From Pullichristensenella sp002068815 (GTDB lineage Bacteria; Bacillota; Clostridia; Christensenellales; Aristaeellaceae), in contig JAXGXF010000006.1 of assembly GCA_040772885.1 (NCBI GenBank), positions 62,001 to 126,000 on the forward strand: DNA of 64,000 bases, given 5' to 3'. The notes under the pieces are model-generated. The model was not told the DNA's origin. It ran no database searches and was given only the letters and a program-made list of their open reading frames with translations. Positions 15,026 to 22,655 of the stretch are shown here, in pieces. The translations under genes were made by a program, and so were the position numbers. The number at the start of each line of letters is the position of its first letter. Position 1 is the stretch's first letter.

Positions 15026-15537
15026 TCCATATCGTGCTGGTCGAGCCGGAAATCCCGCAGAACACCGGCAACATCGCGCGCACCTGCGCCGCGACCGGGG
15101 CGAAGCTGCACCTGATCCGGCCGCTCGGCTTCGAGATTTCGGACCGGTACCTAAAGCGCGCCGGGCTCGACTACTGGCACATGATGTCCTACGAGGTGCA
15201 CGACGGCTGGGACGCGTTTTTGGCGAAATACCCGGATGCCTCGATGCGCTTCGCGACGACGAAGGCGCCGCGGGACTACTGTCAGGCGCACTACGGCCCG
15301 GACGACTTCCTCGTGTTCGGCCGCGAGACGCGCGGGCTGCCGGAGACGCTGCTAAAGCCGAACTACGACCGGTGCGTGCGCATTCCGATGCGCCCCGACG
15401 CGCGCTCGTTGAACCTTTCGAACGCCGTCGCCGTCTTACTGTACGAGGCGCTTAGGCAGCAGGGCTTTCCGGGGCTCTCCGGCGAGGGTCGGCTGACCGG
15501 CCGCGATGAAATCGGCGGGTGGCGCGACTACGTGTGA
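15022..15537 (+). CDS. trmL: tRNA (cytidine/uridine-34-2'-O)-methyltransferase
   Basis: A 171-residue SPOUT methyltransferase that methylates the ribose of the wobble base of certain leucine tRNAs. The N-terminus IHIVLVEPEIPQNTGNIART is diagnostic, followed by LHLIRPLGFEI, FGRETRGLP, and RIPMRPDARSLNLSNAVAV with the trefoil-knot cofactor site. GTG 15022 overlaps the stop of the preceding HAD gene (GTGA). Protein length equals that of characterised TrmL. Confidence 0.94.
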   Translation: MIHIVLVEPEIPQNTGNIARTCAATGAKLHLIRPLGFEISDRYLKRAGLDYWHMMSYEVHDGWDAFLAKYPDASMRFATTKAPRDYCQAHYGPDDFLVFGRETRGLPETLLKPNYDRCVRIPMRPDARSLNLSNAVAVLLYEALRQQGFPGLSGEGRLTGRDEIGGWRDYV

Positions 15538-15538
15538 C

Positions 15539-15567
15539 TTGCAAAAGCTCGGCGCGTGTGGTATAAT
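15539..15567 (+). promoter_or_regulatory. promoter of the small membrane protein gene
   Basis: TTGCAA at 15539-15544, 17-bp spacer, TATAAT at 15562-15567. Boxes and spacing are the same as those of the ilvE promoter. Confidence 0.75.
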
Positions 15568-15591
15568 CGGTCGACCGGGAGGGAAGCGACG

Positions 15592-15831
15592 ATGGCGAAG
15601 TTCGTGACGAAAAAGGAGGCGGAGGGCCGCAAGCTCCGGCTGCGGATATTCGCCGGCATGTTCGATTTTCTGGGGACGGTCGGGAGCATACTCCTGATCT
15701 TCGCCTGCGTGCTCTTGCTCACGGCGCTCGTCACCTGGATTCGCAACGACGCGAAGACGACGTTTGCCTCGATCGAATACTCGGTGCGCTCGGCGCTGAT
15801 CCTTCCGGAGGAGGCGTCGCCGTCGAACTGA
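15592..15831 (+). CDS. small single-pass membrane protein, unknown
   Basis: A 79-residue protein with a basic N-terminus (KFVTKKEAEGRKLRLR), one strong transmembrane helix (VGSILLIFACVLLLTALVTW) and a short acidic C-terminus. ATG 15592 follows GGGAGGGAAG. It has its own promoter (TTGCAA-17-TATAAT) and terminator, so it is a monocistronic gene. The positive-inside rule predicts the N-terminus in the cytoplasm. I do not recognise the family. Confidence 0.7.
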   Translation: MAKFVTKKEAEGRKLRLRIFAGMFDFLGTVGSILLIFACVLLLTALVTWIRNDAKTTFASIEYSVRSALILPEEASPSN

Positions 15832-15832
15832 C

Positions 15833-15853
15833 AGCCCCGTCGGGGGGCTTTTT
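15833..15853 (+). terminator. intrinsic terminator after the small membrane protein gene
   Basis: AGCCCC at 15833-15838 pairs with GGGGCT at 15844-15849, followed by a five-T run. Confidence 0.8.
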
Positions 15854-15870
15854 CATTTTTGGAGGGGAGG

Positions 15871-16458
15871 ATGCCGATGCACACCTCGTGGGCGACGCTG
15901 CTTTCCGAAATCCGGGACTGTGAAAGATGCGGGCTGTGTCGGGGCAGACTGAATACCGTGCCGGGCGAGGGCAATCCCAACGCCGATCTGATGTTCATCG
16001 GCGAGGGCCCCGGCGCGGAGGAGGACCGGCTCGCGCGGCCGTTCGTCGGACGATCCGGCGAGCTTCTGACGCGGATGATCCACGCGATCGGGCTCGAGCG
16101 GTCCGACGTCTATATCGCCAACATCGTCAAGTGCCGCCCGCCGGGAAACCGCAACCCGGAGCCGGCGGAGGCGCAGGCGTGCCTCCCGTACCTTCGGCAG
16201 CAGGTCGCGCTGATCCGCCCGAAGGTCGTGGCGCTGCTCGGCAAGGTCGCCTGCCGCTGGACGCTCAACGAGGAGATCTTCATCACGCGCGACCATGGCG
16301 TGTGGTTCGAGCGGAGAGGCGTGTGGTTCCTGCCGACGTTCCACCCGTCGGCGCTCCTGCGCGACCCGTCGAAGAAGCGCGAGGCGTGGGAGGACTTCAA
16401 AAAACTTCGGGATAAACTCAGCGAGGTGCAGAATGGAAAAATTCCGCCGGGAGCTTGA
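15871..16458 (+). CDS. family 4 uracil-DNA glycosylase (iron-sulfur type)
   Basis: A 195-residue enzyme that removes uracil from DNA. Motif A is MFIGEGPGAEEDRLARPFVG and motif B is LPTFHPSALLRD. The four cluster ligands typical of family 4 are visible: two cysteines in CERCGLC, one in IVKCRPP, and one in EAQACLPY, so a [4Fe-4S] cluster is expected. ATG 15871 or 15877 can serve; GGAGGGG is at 15861-15867. The gene overlaps a second glycosylase-like gene by 26 nt that has lost all four cysteines. Confidence 0.93.
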   Translation: MPMHTSWATLLSEIRDCERCGLCRGRLNTVPGEGNPNADLMFIGEGPGAEEDRLARPFVGRSGELLTRMIHAIGLERSDVYIANIVKCRPPGNRNPEPAEAQACLPYLRQQVALIRPKVVALLGKVACRWTLNEEIFITRDHGVWFERRGVWFLPTFHPSALLRDPSKKREAWEDFKKLRDKLSEVQNGKIPPGA

Positions 16459-17005
16459 GAGATTCGTGCGCGAGGTGTATGAGGGCGACCGCAAGGTGCT
16501 GGTATTCGGCGAGGGGCCCCTCGGCGCGCGCGTGATGCTCGTCGGCGAGGCGCCGGGCGAGCGGGAGTCGCTCGAGGGAAGGCCGTTCGTCGGAAAAGCG
16601 GGCAAGAACCTCGACGAGTTCCTCGAGGGCGCGGGCATCAGGCGCAGCGAGCTCTACATCTCAAACGCCGTCAAGTTCCGCCCGACGAGGCTCTCGAAGG
16701 CCGGCGGCACCGTGAATCGCGCGCCGACGCAGGAGGAGATACGGCTGTTCACACCGTGGCTTTTGCGCGAGATCGAGCTCGTGAAGCCCGAGTGCGTCGT
16801 GACGCTGGGGAACGTGCCGCTTCGCGCGCTGACCGATCGGCAGCAGATGATCGGCCAAGTCCACGGCCGGTTTCTGGAATTTCCGAAGCGGCCGCTGTTC
16901 GCGATGTACCACCCGGCTTCCCTGATCTACAACCCGTCGCTCAGGGCTTCCTACGAGCAGGACCTCAGCAGACTCGGCGAATGGCTTCGCAGGCGCGGGA
17001 CATAA
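16433..17005 (+). CDS. uracil-DNA glycosylase superfamily protein lacking the iron-sulfur cysteines
   Basis: A 190-residue paralogue of the preceding protein. It keeps motif A (MLVGEAPGERESLEGRPFVGKAG) and a motif B histidine (AMYHPASLIYNP), but none of the four cluster cysteines: the N-terminal pair region reads KFRRELERFVREVYE, the third site reads AVKFRPT where family 4 has VKCRPP, and no cysteine stands at the fourth. The only cysteine (KPECVV) is elsewhere. ATG 16433 lies inside the upstream gene, so translation is coupled. It may be a cluster-free glycosylase with a different lesion preference, or a non-catalytic partner. Confidence 0.8.
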   Translation: MEKFRRELERFVREVYEGDRKVLVFGEGPLGARVMLVGEAPGERESLEGRPFVGKAGKNLDEFLEGAGIRRSELYISNAVKFRPTRLSKAGGTVNRAPTQEEIRLFTPWLLREIELVKPECVVTLGNVPLRALTDRQQMIGQVHGRFLEFPKRPLFAMYHPASLIYNPSLRASYEQDLSRLGEWLRRRGT

Positions 17006-17021
17006 CAGAAATTTAACGCGT

Positions 17022-17057
17022 TTTCGGGCGCCGATGGGGTTTTCACGGCGCCCGAAA
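17022..17057 (+). terminator. 12-bp perfect hairpin downstream of the glycosylase pair
   Basis: TTTCGGGCGCCG (17022-17033) pairs with CGGCGCCCGAAA (17046-17057) around a 12-nt loop. There is no U-run on either side, so it is a terminator only by position; it may instead protect the mRNA end. Confidence 0.4.
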
Positions 17058-17072
17058 TGTGTATGATAGTAC

Positions 17073-17101
17073 TTGCGTATTTTGCGGTGACGATTTATAT
17101 C
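17073..17101 (+). promoter_or_regulatory. possible promoter of the zinc-ribbon gene
   Basis: TTGCGT at 17073-17078, 17-bp spacer, TATATC at 17096-17101. Both boxes deviate from consensus, so confidence is low. Confidence 0.35.
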
Positions 17102-17158
17102 CGCCGCCCCGTAAACATGGCGGCGCTCCGCGCATAATGTTGGCTGGGAGGGGAAGCT

Positions 17159-17572
17159 ATGACGTTGGTGAAATGCCCGCGTTGCGAACTGAATTACATG
17201 AACGAGGGCGAGAAGATGTGCTCCGTGTGCCGCAAGGAGCTTCGCGGCACGTCGGAGCCGTACGATGTGATCGAGCTGTGCTCGGAGTGCGGCGAAAATC
17301 CCGTGGTTCCGGGACAGGAGTTGTGCGCCTATTGCCTGAAGGAGTTTGCGCGCCGGAACGCCGATTCGTCGGACGACGTCGTTCCCGACCCCGTCGCCAT
17401 TGAGATAGACGCGATCGACTCGGTGAGCACGATGGACGAAATTGAGATCGACCTCGGCGACGACATGGGCGAGGAGCCGTTCGACGACGAGGTGTTCGAC
17501 GACGAAGAGGTCCCCGAGGACGAGGACGACGAGGAACTCCCCGACGACGAAGACGACATCGTCGAGGACTGA
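17159..17572 (+). CDS. double zinc-ribbon protein with acidic tail
   Basis: A 137-residue protein. The N-terminal half has two treble-clef/zinc-ribbon pairs: CPRC with CSVC (residues about 6-24), and CSEC with CAYC (about 42-62). The C-terminal half from about residue 70 is almost entirely Asp/Glu and probably disordered. The start codon follows GGGAGGGGAAGCT. Such proteins occur next to metallophosphoesterase genes in some Clostridia, as here (2 nt apart), but no function is assigned. The acidic tail could mimic nucleic acid or bind a basic partner; that is speculation. Confidence 0.75.
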   Translation: MTLVKCPRCELNYMNEGEKMCSVCRKELRGTSEPYDVIELCSECGENPVVPGQELCAYCLKEFARRNADSSDDVVPDPVAIEIDAIDSVSTMDEIEIDLGDDMGEEPFDDEVFDDEEVPEDEDDEELPDDEDDIVED

Positions 17573-17574
17573 CC

Positions 17575-18261
17575 TTGGCGCTGTTCGCAATCTCCGATCT
17601 GCACCTGCCCGCCGGGGAAAAGCCGATGGACGTGTTCGGCGCGAACTGGGAAAACCACTTTGAGCGCATACGCGAGGACTGGCTTTCCCGCGTCCGCCCG
17701 GAGGACATCGTGCTCCTGCCGGGCGATCTGACGTGGGCGATGCGCCTCGAGGACGCGCTCGAGGACATCCGAAGGGTCGGCGAGCTCCCGGGGCGGAAGG
17801 TTCTTTTGCGCGGCAACCACGACTACTGGTGGAGCGCGATCGGCAGGGTCCGCAGGGCGCTGCCCGAGGATATGTACGCGCTGCAGAACGACAGCCTGAT
17901 GATCGACGGCCTCCTCTTCGCCGGCTCGCGCGGCTGGATGCTGCCGACGATCGCGCAGAGCGAGGACGACCTGCGCATCTACGAGCGCGAGCGGCTCAGG
18001 CTCGAGATGTCGCTGAAGGACGCGCGCGCGAGGGGCGGGGACAAACCGCTCGTCTGCCTGATCCACTATCCGCCGCTCAGCGAGGCGTGCGCGGGCTTCT
18101 CCGACCTCCTCGAGCGGTTCGGGGCGGCCGCCTGCGTCTACGGCCACCTGCACGGCCCGGGGCTCCGGGGCGCGTTCCGCGGCGAGAAAAACGGCGTCCT
18201 GTACTATCAGGCGTCGTGCGACGGGCTGGATTTCAAGCTGCTCGAGATACCGATCGCGTAA
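17575..18261 (+). CDS. metallophosphoesterase (calcineurin-like)
   Basis: A 228-residue two-metal phosphoesterase. All motifs of the superfamily are visible: AISDLHLP (D, H), LLPGDLTWAM (GD), LRGNHDYW (GNHD), CLIHYPP (H) and VYGHLHGP (GH-H). TTG 17575 begins 2 nt after the zinc-ribbon stop, implying coupled translation. The substrate, whether phosphodiester or phosphoprotein, cannot be read from the sequence. A strong terminator follows. Confidence 0.9.
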   Translation: MALFAISDLHLPAGEKPMDVFGANWENHFERIREDWLSRVRPEDIVLLPGDLTWAMRLEDALEDIRRVGELPGRKVLLRGNHDYWWSAIGRVRRALPEDMYALQNDSLMIDGLLFAGSRGWMLPTIAQSEDDLRIYERERLRLEMSLKDARARGGDKPLVCLIHYPPLSEACAGFSDLLERFGAAACVYGHLHGPGLRGAFRGEKNGVLYYQASCDGLDFKLLEIPIA

Positions 18262-18268
18262 TTTCGAA

Positions 18269-18298
18269 GGACGGATGGAAATCCGTCCCAACTTTTTT
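18269..18298 (+). terminator. intrinsic terminator after the metallophosphoesterase gene
   Basis: GGACGGAT (18269-18276), loop GGAA, ATCCGTCC (18281-18288), then a six-T run after four bases. Confidence 0.85.
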
Positions 18299-18299
18299 A

Positions 18300-18376
18300 T
18301 TGACAATCGGCGAATTTCCAGTACAATGCTTCTAAGGTGCGCCGCGCCTTGAAAGTTAACGCGCGCGCACTATAAT
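18300..18376 (+). promoter_or_regulatory. two tandem promoters for the paaK operon
   Basis: P1: TTGACA 18300-18305, 16 bp, TACAAT 18322-18327. P2: TTGAAA 18349-18354, 16 bp, TATAAT 18371-18376. Both lie directly upstream of the repeat pair, which therefore would be transcribed as the 5' leader. Confidence 0.6.
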
Positions 18377-18392
18377 GGACGAATGAACCGGG

Positions 18393-18539
18393 GTTTGGCA
18401 ATCCGCGAAGAGGATTGCGCTTCGGCGGGCGATATACGGGATTCGCACGCCGACAAACGGAAGATGGGGAGTTTAGCAATCCGCGAAGAGGATTGCGCTT
18501 CGGCGGGCGATATACGGGATTCGCACGCCGACAAACGGA
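18393..18539 (+). repeat. second tandem pair of the family A two-hairpin element
   Basis: Copies at 18393-18461 and 18471-18539 (period 78) differ at one base. Compared with the pair at 2827 the framework (GTTTAGCAATCCGC at the start, TCGGCGGGC and ATATACGG in the middle, GCACGCCGACAAACG at the end) is conserved, the loop of hairpin 1 is changed (GAAGA), and the inner three pairs of hairpin 2 change from GCC/GGC to GCG/CGC, keeping pairing. The second copy again ends at the ribosome site of the following gene (AGAGGAGG). Confidence 0.9.
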
Positions 18540-18556
18540 CAGAGGAGGTGTTGCGC

Positions 18557-19876
18557 TTGGCTGCAACCGGAGAACACAACATGTTCAATCCAACGATGGA
18601 GGCCATGAGCCGCGACGAGCGGCGCGCGCTGCAGTCCGAGCGGCTAAAGCAGGTGGTACGCCGCGAGTACGACAACGTGGCGGTCTACCGCGCCCGGATG
18701 GACGCGAAGGGGATCAAGCCCGAGGACGTCCGGGGCGTCGAGGACCTGAAATTCCTGCCCTTCACCGAAAAGACCGACCTGCGCGACCAGTATCCCTACG
18801 GGCTGCTCGCCGCGCCGCTTTCCGAGATCGTGCGCATACAGGGCTCGTCCGGGACGACCGGGAAGCCGATCGTCTCCGGCTACACGCAGGGCGACATCGA
18901 CGTCTGGACGGAACTGATGGCGCGCACGCTCTCCGCCGCGGGCGCGGGCCCGAACGACATCGTGCAGGTCGCCTACGGCTACGGGCTGTTCACCGGCGGC
19001 CTGGGCGCGCACCAGGGCGCGAGCCGCATCGGGGCGACCGTCATCCCGATGTCGAGCGGCAACACGCACCGCCAGATCATGATGATCAAGGACCTCGGGA
19101 CGACGATCCTGTGCTGCACGCCGTCCTACGCGCTTTACTTAGGCGAGTCGATCCGCGAGGCGGGGCTGACGCCAAAGGACCTGAAGCTCAGGGCCGGCTG
19201 CTTCGGCGCGGAGCCGTGGACCGAGGGCATGCGCACGCGCATCGAGGAGCTCATGGACATCGACGCGCTCGACATCTACGGCCTGACCGAGATCTGCGGC
19301 CCGGGCGTGTCGTTCGAGTGCCTCGAGAAGAAGGGCATGCACGTCAACGAGGACCACATCATCCCCGAGATCATCGACCCCGCGACCGAGCAGCCGCTGC
19401 CCCCGGGCGCGGCGGGCGAGCTCGTGTTCACGACGATCACGAAGCAGGGCATGCCGATGCTGCGCTACCGCACGCACGACATCTGCAAGCTCGACGACTC
19501 CCCCTGCGCCTGCGGCCGCACGCTGATCCGCATGGGCAGGATCACCGGCCGCACCGACGACATGCTGATCATCCGCGGCGTCAACGTGTTCCCGAGCCAG
19601 ATCGAGAGCGTGCTCGTCGGCCTCGAGGGCGTCGCGCCGCACTACCTGCTCGTCGTCGACCGCGTCAACTCGCAGGACGTGCTCGAGGTGCAGGTCGAGA
19701 TGACCGAGGACATGTTCTCCGACACCGTCGGCAACATCCAGAGCCTCGGCGCGCGAATCCACGACCGCATCCGGTCGATCGTCGGCGTCTCGGCGAAGGT
19801 CAAGCTCGTTCCGCCGCGCTCGATCCCGCGCTCCGAGGGCAAGGCCAAGCGCGTGATCGACAACCGCAAGTTATAG
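18557..19876 (+). CDS. paaK: phenylacetate-CoA ligase family enzyme
   Basis: A 439-residue adenylate-forming enzyme of the PaaK family, which activates aryl acids (phenylacetate, indoleacetate) to CoA thioesters. The ATP/AMP motif is IQGSSGTTGKPIVSGYT near residue 95; further motifs are YGLFTGGLGAHQGASR, DIYGLTEICGPGVSFEC, RTHDICKL, and the late SEGKAKRVIDNRKL lysine. The start TTG 18557 lies eight bases after AGAGGAGG; longer in-frame starts run through the repeats and are rejected. An ACT-domain protein follows 21 bp later. Such ligase/ACT pairs often accompany indolepyruvate oxidoreductase genes, none of which is in the window. Confidence 0.93.
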   Translation: MAATGEHNMFNPTMEAMSRDERRALQSERLKQVVRREYDNVAVYRARMDAKGIKPEDVRGVEDLKFLPFTEKTDLRDQYPYGLLAAPLSEIVRIQGSSGTTGKPIVSGYTQGDIDVWTELMARTLSAAGAGPNDIVQVAYGYGLFTGGLGAHQGASRIGATVIPMSSGNTHRQIMMIKDLGTTILCCTPSYALYLGESIREAGLTPKDLKLRAGCFGAEPWTEGMRTRIEELMDIDALDIYGLTEICGPGVSFECLEKKGMHVNEDHIIPEIIDPATEQPLPPGAAGELVFTTITKQGMPMLRYRTHDICKLDDSPCACGRTLIRMGRITGRTDDMLIIRGVNVFPSQIESVLVGLEGVAPHYLLVVDRVNSQDVLEVQVEMTEDMFSDTVGNIQSLGARIHDRIRSIVGVSAKVKLVPPRSIPRSEGKAKRVIDNRKL

Positions 19877-19897
19877 GACGCCGAAGGAGGGCAAACG

Positions 19898-20335
19898 ATG
19901 TTCATAAAGCAGATTTCCATCTTTCTGGAGAACACCCGGGGCAGCCTTCGCGCGCTGACGGAGCTGCTCGGCAGAAACGGCGTCGACCTGTTGGCCGTCT
20001 CGATCGCCGACACACAGAGCTTCGGCATCCTGCGCTGCGTCGTGCGCGGCCCGGAGGTCGGGCGCGCCGTGCAGCTTCTCAAGGAAGCGGGCCACTCGAC
20101 GCGCGTCAACGACGTGCTGTGCGTCGCCGTCGAGGACCGCCCCGCGGGGCTCGCCGACGTGCTCGCGATACTCGACGACAACGACATATTCATCGACTAC
20201 ACGTACTCGTTTGTGCGCGGGCGGGACAAGCAGGCGCTGATCATACTCAAGCTCTCCGATCCCTCGCGCGCGCTCGAATTGTTTGAAAAGAGCGGCGTGG
20301 GCGTGCTCTCGCAGAGCGAGGTGGACGCGCTTTGA
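19898..20335 (+). CDS. tandem ACT-domain amino-acid-binding protein
   Basis: A 145-residue protein made of two ACT domains (about 1-70 and 71-140), the fold used to sense amino acids. The first begins KQISIFLENTRGSLRALTELLGRNGVDL, the second CVAVEDRPAGLADVLAILDDNDIFIDYTYSF. It sits between the PaaK-type ligase and alr and probably responds to an aromatic amino acid to tune that ligase or the pathway. RBS GGAGG precedes ATG 19898; the stop overlaps the alr start. Confidence 0.88.
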   Translation: MFIKQISIFLENTRGSLRALTELLGRNGVDLLAVSIADTQSFGILRCVVRGPEVGRAVQLLKEAGHSTRVNDVLCVAVEDRPAGLADVLAILDDNDIFIDYTYSFVRGRDKQALIILKLSDPSRALELFEKSGVGVLSQSEVDAL

Positions 20336-21426
20336 GAAGCACCACCCTCACGATCTCGCTCGCGACGATTGAACAAAACTACCGGAAAATCCGCGCGTCG
20401 GTGGGGGACGATGTGAAGGTCATGGCCGTGGTCAAGGCGGACGCCTATGGCCACGGCCTGATTCCGGTCGCAAAGAGGCTCGAGGCCGCCGGCGCGGAGG
20501 CGTTCGCCGTCGCGATCCTCGAGGAGGCGCTCGAGCTGCGCGAGGCCGGCGTCTCGCGGCCGATTCTCGCCATGGGAGGCATCATTTCCGGCGGCTCCGG
20601 GGAAGCTGTTCGCGGGGGCGTCTCGGTCGCCGTGTACGACGCCGGCACGCTCGAGGCGCTCGAGGAAGCCGCCCGCAGGGAGGGCCGGCCGGCGCTCGCG
20701 CACCTGAAGATCGACACCGGCATGGCGCGGCTCGGCGTCCGCGGGGACGGGCAGCTCGACGAGCTGCTCGGCCTCTGGAAGAACTGCCCGCACGTCCGGA
20801 TGGAGGGCGCGTTCTCGCACTTCGCGGTCGCGGACACCGACCCGGAGTTCACGCGCGCCCAGGATCGCGCGTTCCGGCACGCGATCGAGCGCGTGCGCGC
20901 GGCGGGGTTTTCGCCGATCACGCACGACGCCTCGACCTCGGGCATCTGCGACTGTTCCTGCCGGCACGATATGGTCCGGCCGGGCATCGGTCTCTACGGC
21001 TCGCTGATGCCGGAGGTGGAGGGCCTGCGGATGGCGCAGCGGCTGACCGCCCGCCCGGTGCGCGTGATGGAAATCGAGCCCGGCGAGACCGTCAGCTACG
21101 GGCGGACGTTCACAACCCGGCGCGAGACGAGGATCATGACCGTGCCGATCGGCTACGGCGACGGCTACCCGCGCATACTCGGGAACCGCGCGGACGTGCT
21201 GGTGCGCGGCATGCGCGCGCCGATCGTCGGCCGCGTGTGCATGGACATGCTGATGGCGGACGTGACCGACATCCCCGGCGCCTCGATGGGCGACGAGATC
21301 GTGCTGCTGGGGCGGCAGGGGGACGAGATCATCACCGCCGACGAGCTCGCGCGCCACGCCGAGACGATCCCCTACGAGATCATGCTCGGCTTCACCCCGC
21401 GCGTTCGGCGGGTGTGGGAGGATTGA
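20332..21426 (+). CDS. alr: alanine racemase
   Basis: A 364-residue fold-type III PLP enzyme that makes D-alanine for peptidoglycan. The PLP lysine is in AVVKADAYGHG near residue 36; the catalytic tyrosine segment is TVSYGRTF, and GYGDGYPR and RVCMDMLMADVTD are typical. The start TTG 20332 overlaps the end of the ACT gene by four bases (TTGA). A strong terminator follows at 21457. Confidence 0.96.
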   Translation: MRSTTLTISLATIEQNYRKIRASVGDDVKVMAVVKADAYGHGLIPVAKRLEAAGAEAFAVAILEEALELREAGVSRPILAMGGIISGGSGEAVRGGVSVAVYDAGTLEALEEAARREGRPALAHLKIDTGMARLGVRGDGQLDELLGLWKNCPHVRMEGAFSHFAVADTDPEFTRAQDRAFRHAIERVRAAGFSPITHDASTSGICDCSCRHDMVRPGIGLYGSLMPEVEGLRMAQRLTARPVRVMEIEPGETVSYGRTFTTRRETRIMTVPIGYGDGYPRILGNRADVLVRGMRAPIVGRVCMDMLMADVTDIPGASMGDEIVLLGRQGDEIITADELARHAETIPYEIMLGFTPRVRRVWED

Positions 21427-21456
21427 TCGCCTGAACGCGGCCTGTTTAGACGAAAG

Positions 21457-21488
21457 AGAGGGTGCTTCCCCGCGAAGGCACCCTCTTT
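21457..21488 (+). terminator. intrinsic terminator after alr
   Basis: AGAGGGTGC (21457-21465) pairs with GCACCCTCT (21478-21486), ending in a short T-run. Confidence 0.8.
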
Positions 21489-21531
21489 CCGGCTTGCGGG
21501 AAGGAAATTTGATTTTATTTCGAAAAAGCAC

Positions 21532-21561
21532 TTGGCAAATGTTGCACAAATGTGATATAAT
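21532..21561 (+). promoter_or_regulatory. promoter of rsmD-coaD
   Basis: TTGGCA 21532-21537, 18-bp spacer, TATAAT 21556-21561. Confidence 0.7.
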
Positions 21562-21586
21562 TACGACAAATAGCATGGGGGAGCGT

Positions 21587-22147
21587 ATGCGCATCATTGC
21601 GGGAGAGGCGCGCGGGCGAAGGCTCTTCGCGCCATCGGGCGGCGACACGCGCCCTACGGCGGACCGTATCCGCGAATCGCTGTTCAACATCCTCGGTTCG
21701 CGCGTCCCCGGCGCGCGCGTGCTGGACCTGTTCGGCGGCACCGGCGCCTTGGCGCTCGAGGCCCTGAGCCGGGGCGCGGAGAGCGCCGTCATCGTCGACG
21801 CGGATTTCCGCGCGGCCGATTGCATCCGGCGGAACGCCGAGGCGGTGCTCGGGAAGGACTGGCGGGGCCGGGCGGCGGTCGTGCGCGCGGACTACAGGAG
21901 CGCGATCGACAGGCTTTCCGGCGGGTTCGACCTGATATTTCTCGATCCGCCGTACCGGATGGGATCGGCCTGCGCGGACGCGCTCGAGAGGCTCCGGTTA
22001 CACGGCGCGCTGCTTCCGGGGTTCGTGGCGGTCGCCGAGCGCGCGCGGGACCGTGCGCTCGACATCCCGGACGGGTTTTCGGCGCTGGACGTTCGGACCT
22101 ACGGCGATACCGCCGTTGAGTTCATTTGCGAAGGGGAGCGGGCATGA
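21587..22147 (+). CDS. rsmD: 16S rRNA (guanine-966-N2)-methyltransferase
   Basis: A 186-residue Rossmann methyltransferase. Landmarks: MRIIAGEARGRRL, RPTADRIRESLFNIL, the SAM site VLDLFGGTGALALEALSRGA, and the catalytic DPPY in IFLDPPYRMG. RBS GGGGGAG precedes ATG 21587; an in-frame ATG further up lies in the promoter. Its TGA overlaps the coaD start, the usual rsmD-coaD arrangement in Bacillota. Confidence 0.95.
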   Translation: MRIIAGEARGRRLFAPSGGDTRPTADRIRESLFNILGSRVPGARVLDLFGGTGALALEALSRGAESAVIVDADFRAADCIRRNAEAVLGKDWRGRAAVVRADYRSAIDRLSGGFDLIFLDPPYRMGSACADALERLRLHGALLPGFVAVAERARDRALDIPDGFSALDVRTYGDTAVEFICEGERA

Positions 22148-22629
22148 GGGCAATCTATCCGGGCAGCTTCTCGCCGCCGACGCTCGGGCACCTGGACATT
22201 ATCCGCCGCGCGGCGAAGCTGTTCGGCGAGGTCGTCGTCGCGGTGCTGTCGCAGTCGGAGAAGCGATACCTGTTTTCGCTGGAAGAGCGAAAGGATATGC
22301 TCAGGCGCATCCTCATCGGCGTCCCGAACGCGCGCGTCGTCTCGGACACGGGGCTTCTGGCGGATGTCGCGAAGCGCGAGGGCGCGGACGTGATTTTGCG
22401 CGGCATACGCGACGCGAGCGACCTGCCCTTGGAGATGCAGATGGCCGCGGCGAACCGGCAGATCGGCGGCGTGGACACGGTGTTCCTCGTCTGTTCGCCG
22501 GAGTACAGCCTGCTTTCCTCGTCGATCGTGCGCGACTGCGCGCGGCACCGGGCGCCGATTGCCGGCATGGTTCCCCCGGAAATTGTGAACGATATTTACG
22601 CGGCGTGCCTGCGGGACGTCGGATTATGA
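22144..22629 (+). CDS. coaD: phosphopantetheine adenylyltransferase
   Basis: A 161-residue nucleotidyltransferase that makes dephospho-CoA. The N-terminal motif AIYPGSFSPPTLGHLDIIRRA contains the T-x-G-H signature, and the C-terminal SSSIVRDCARH carries the second conserved region (ISSS/SSS-R). ATG 22144 overlaps the rsmD stop (ATGA). With coaX (28955) and coaE (58637) the window carries three of the late CoA pathway genes. Confidence 0.96.
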   Translation: MRAIYPGSFSPPTLGHLDIIRRAAKLFGEVVVAVLSQSEKRYLFSLEERKDMLRRILIGVPNARVVSDTGLLADVAKREGADVILRGIRDASDLPLEMQMAAANRQIGGVDTVFLVCSPEYSLLSSSIVRDCARHRAPIAGMVPPEIVNDIYAACLRDVGL

Positions 22630-22655
22630 GGCGGATTGTAGAAGGAGTGTGGAAA

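Noticed and set aside
18383..18556. N-terminal extension of PaaK through the family A repeats
   Set aside because: It duplicates the translated repeat and has no homology; AGAGGAGG at 18541-18548 marks the start at 18557.
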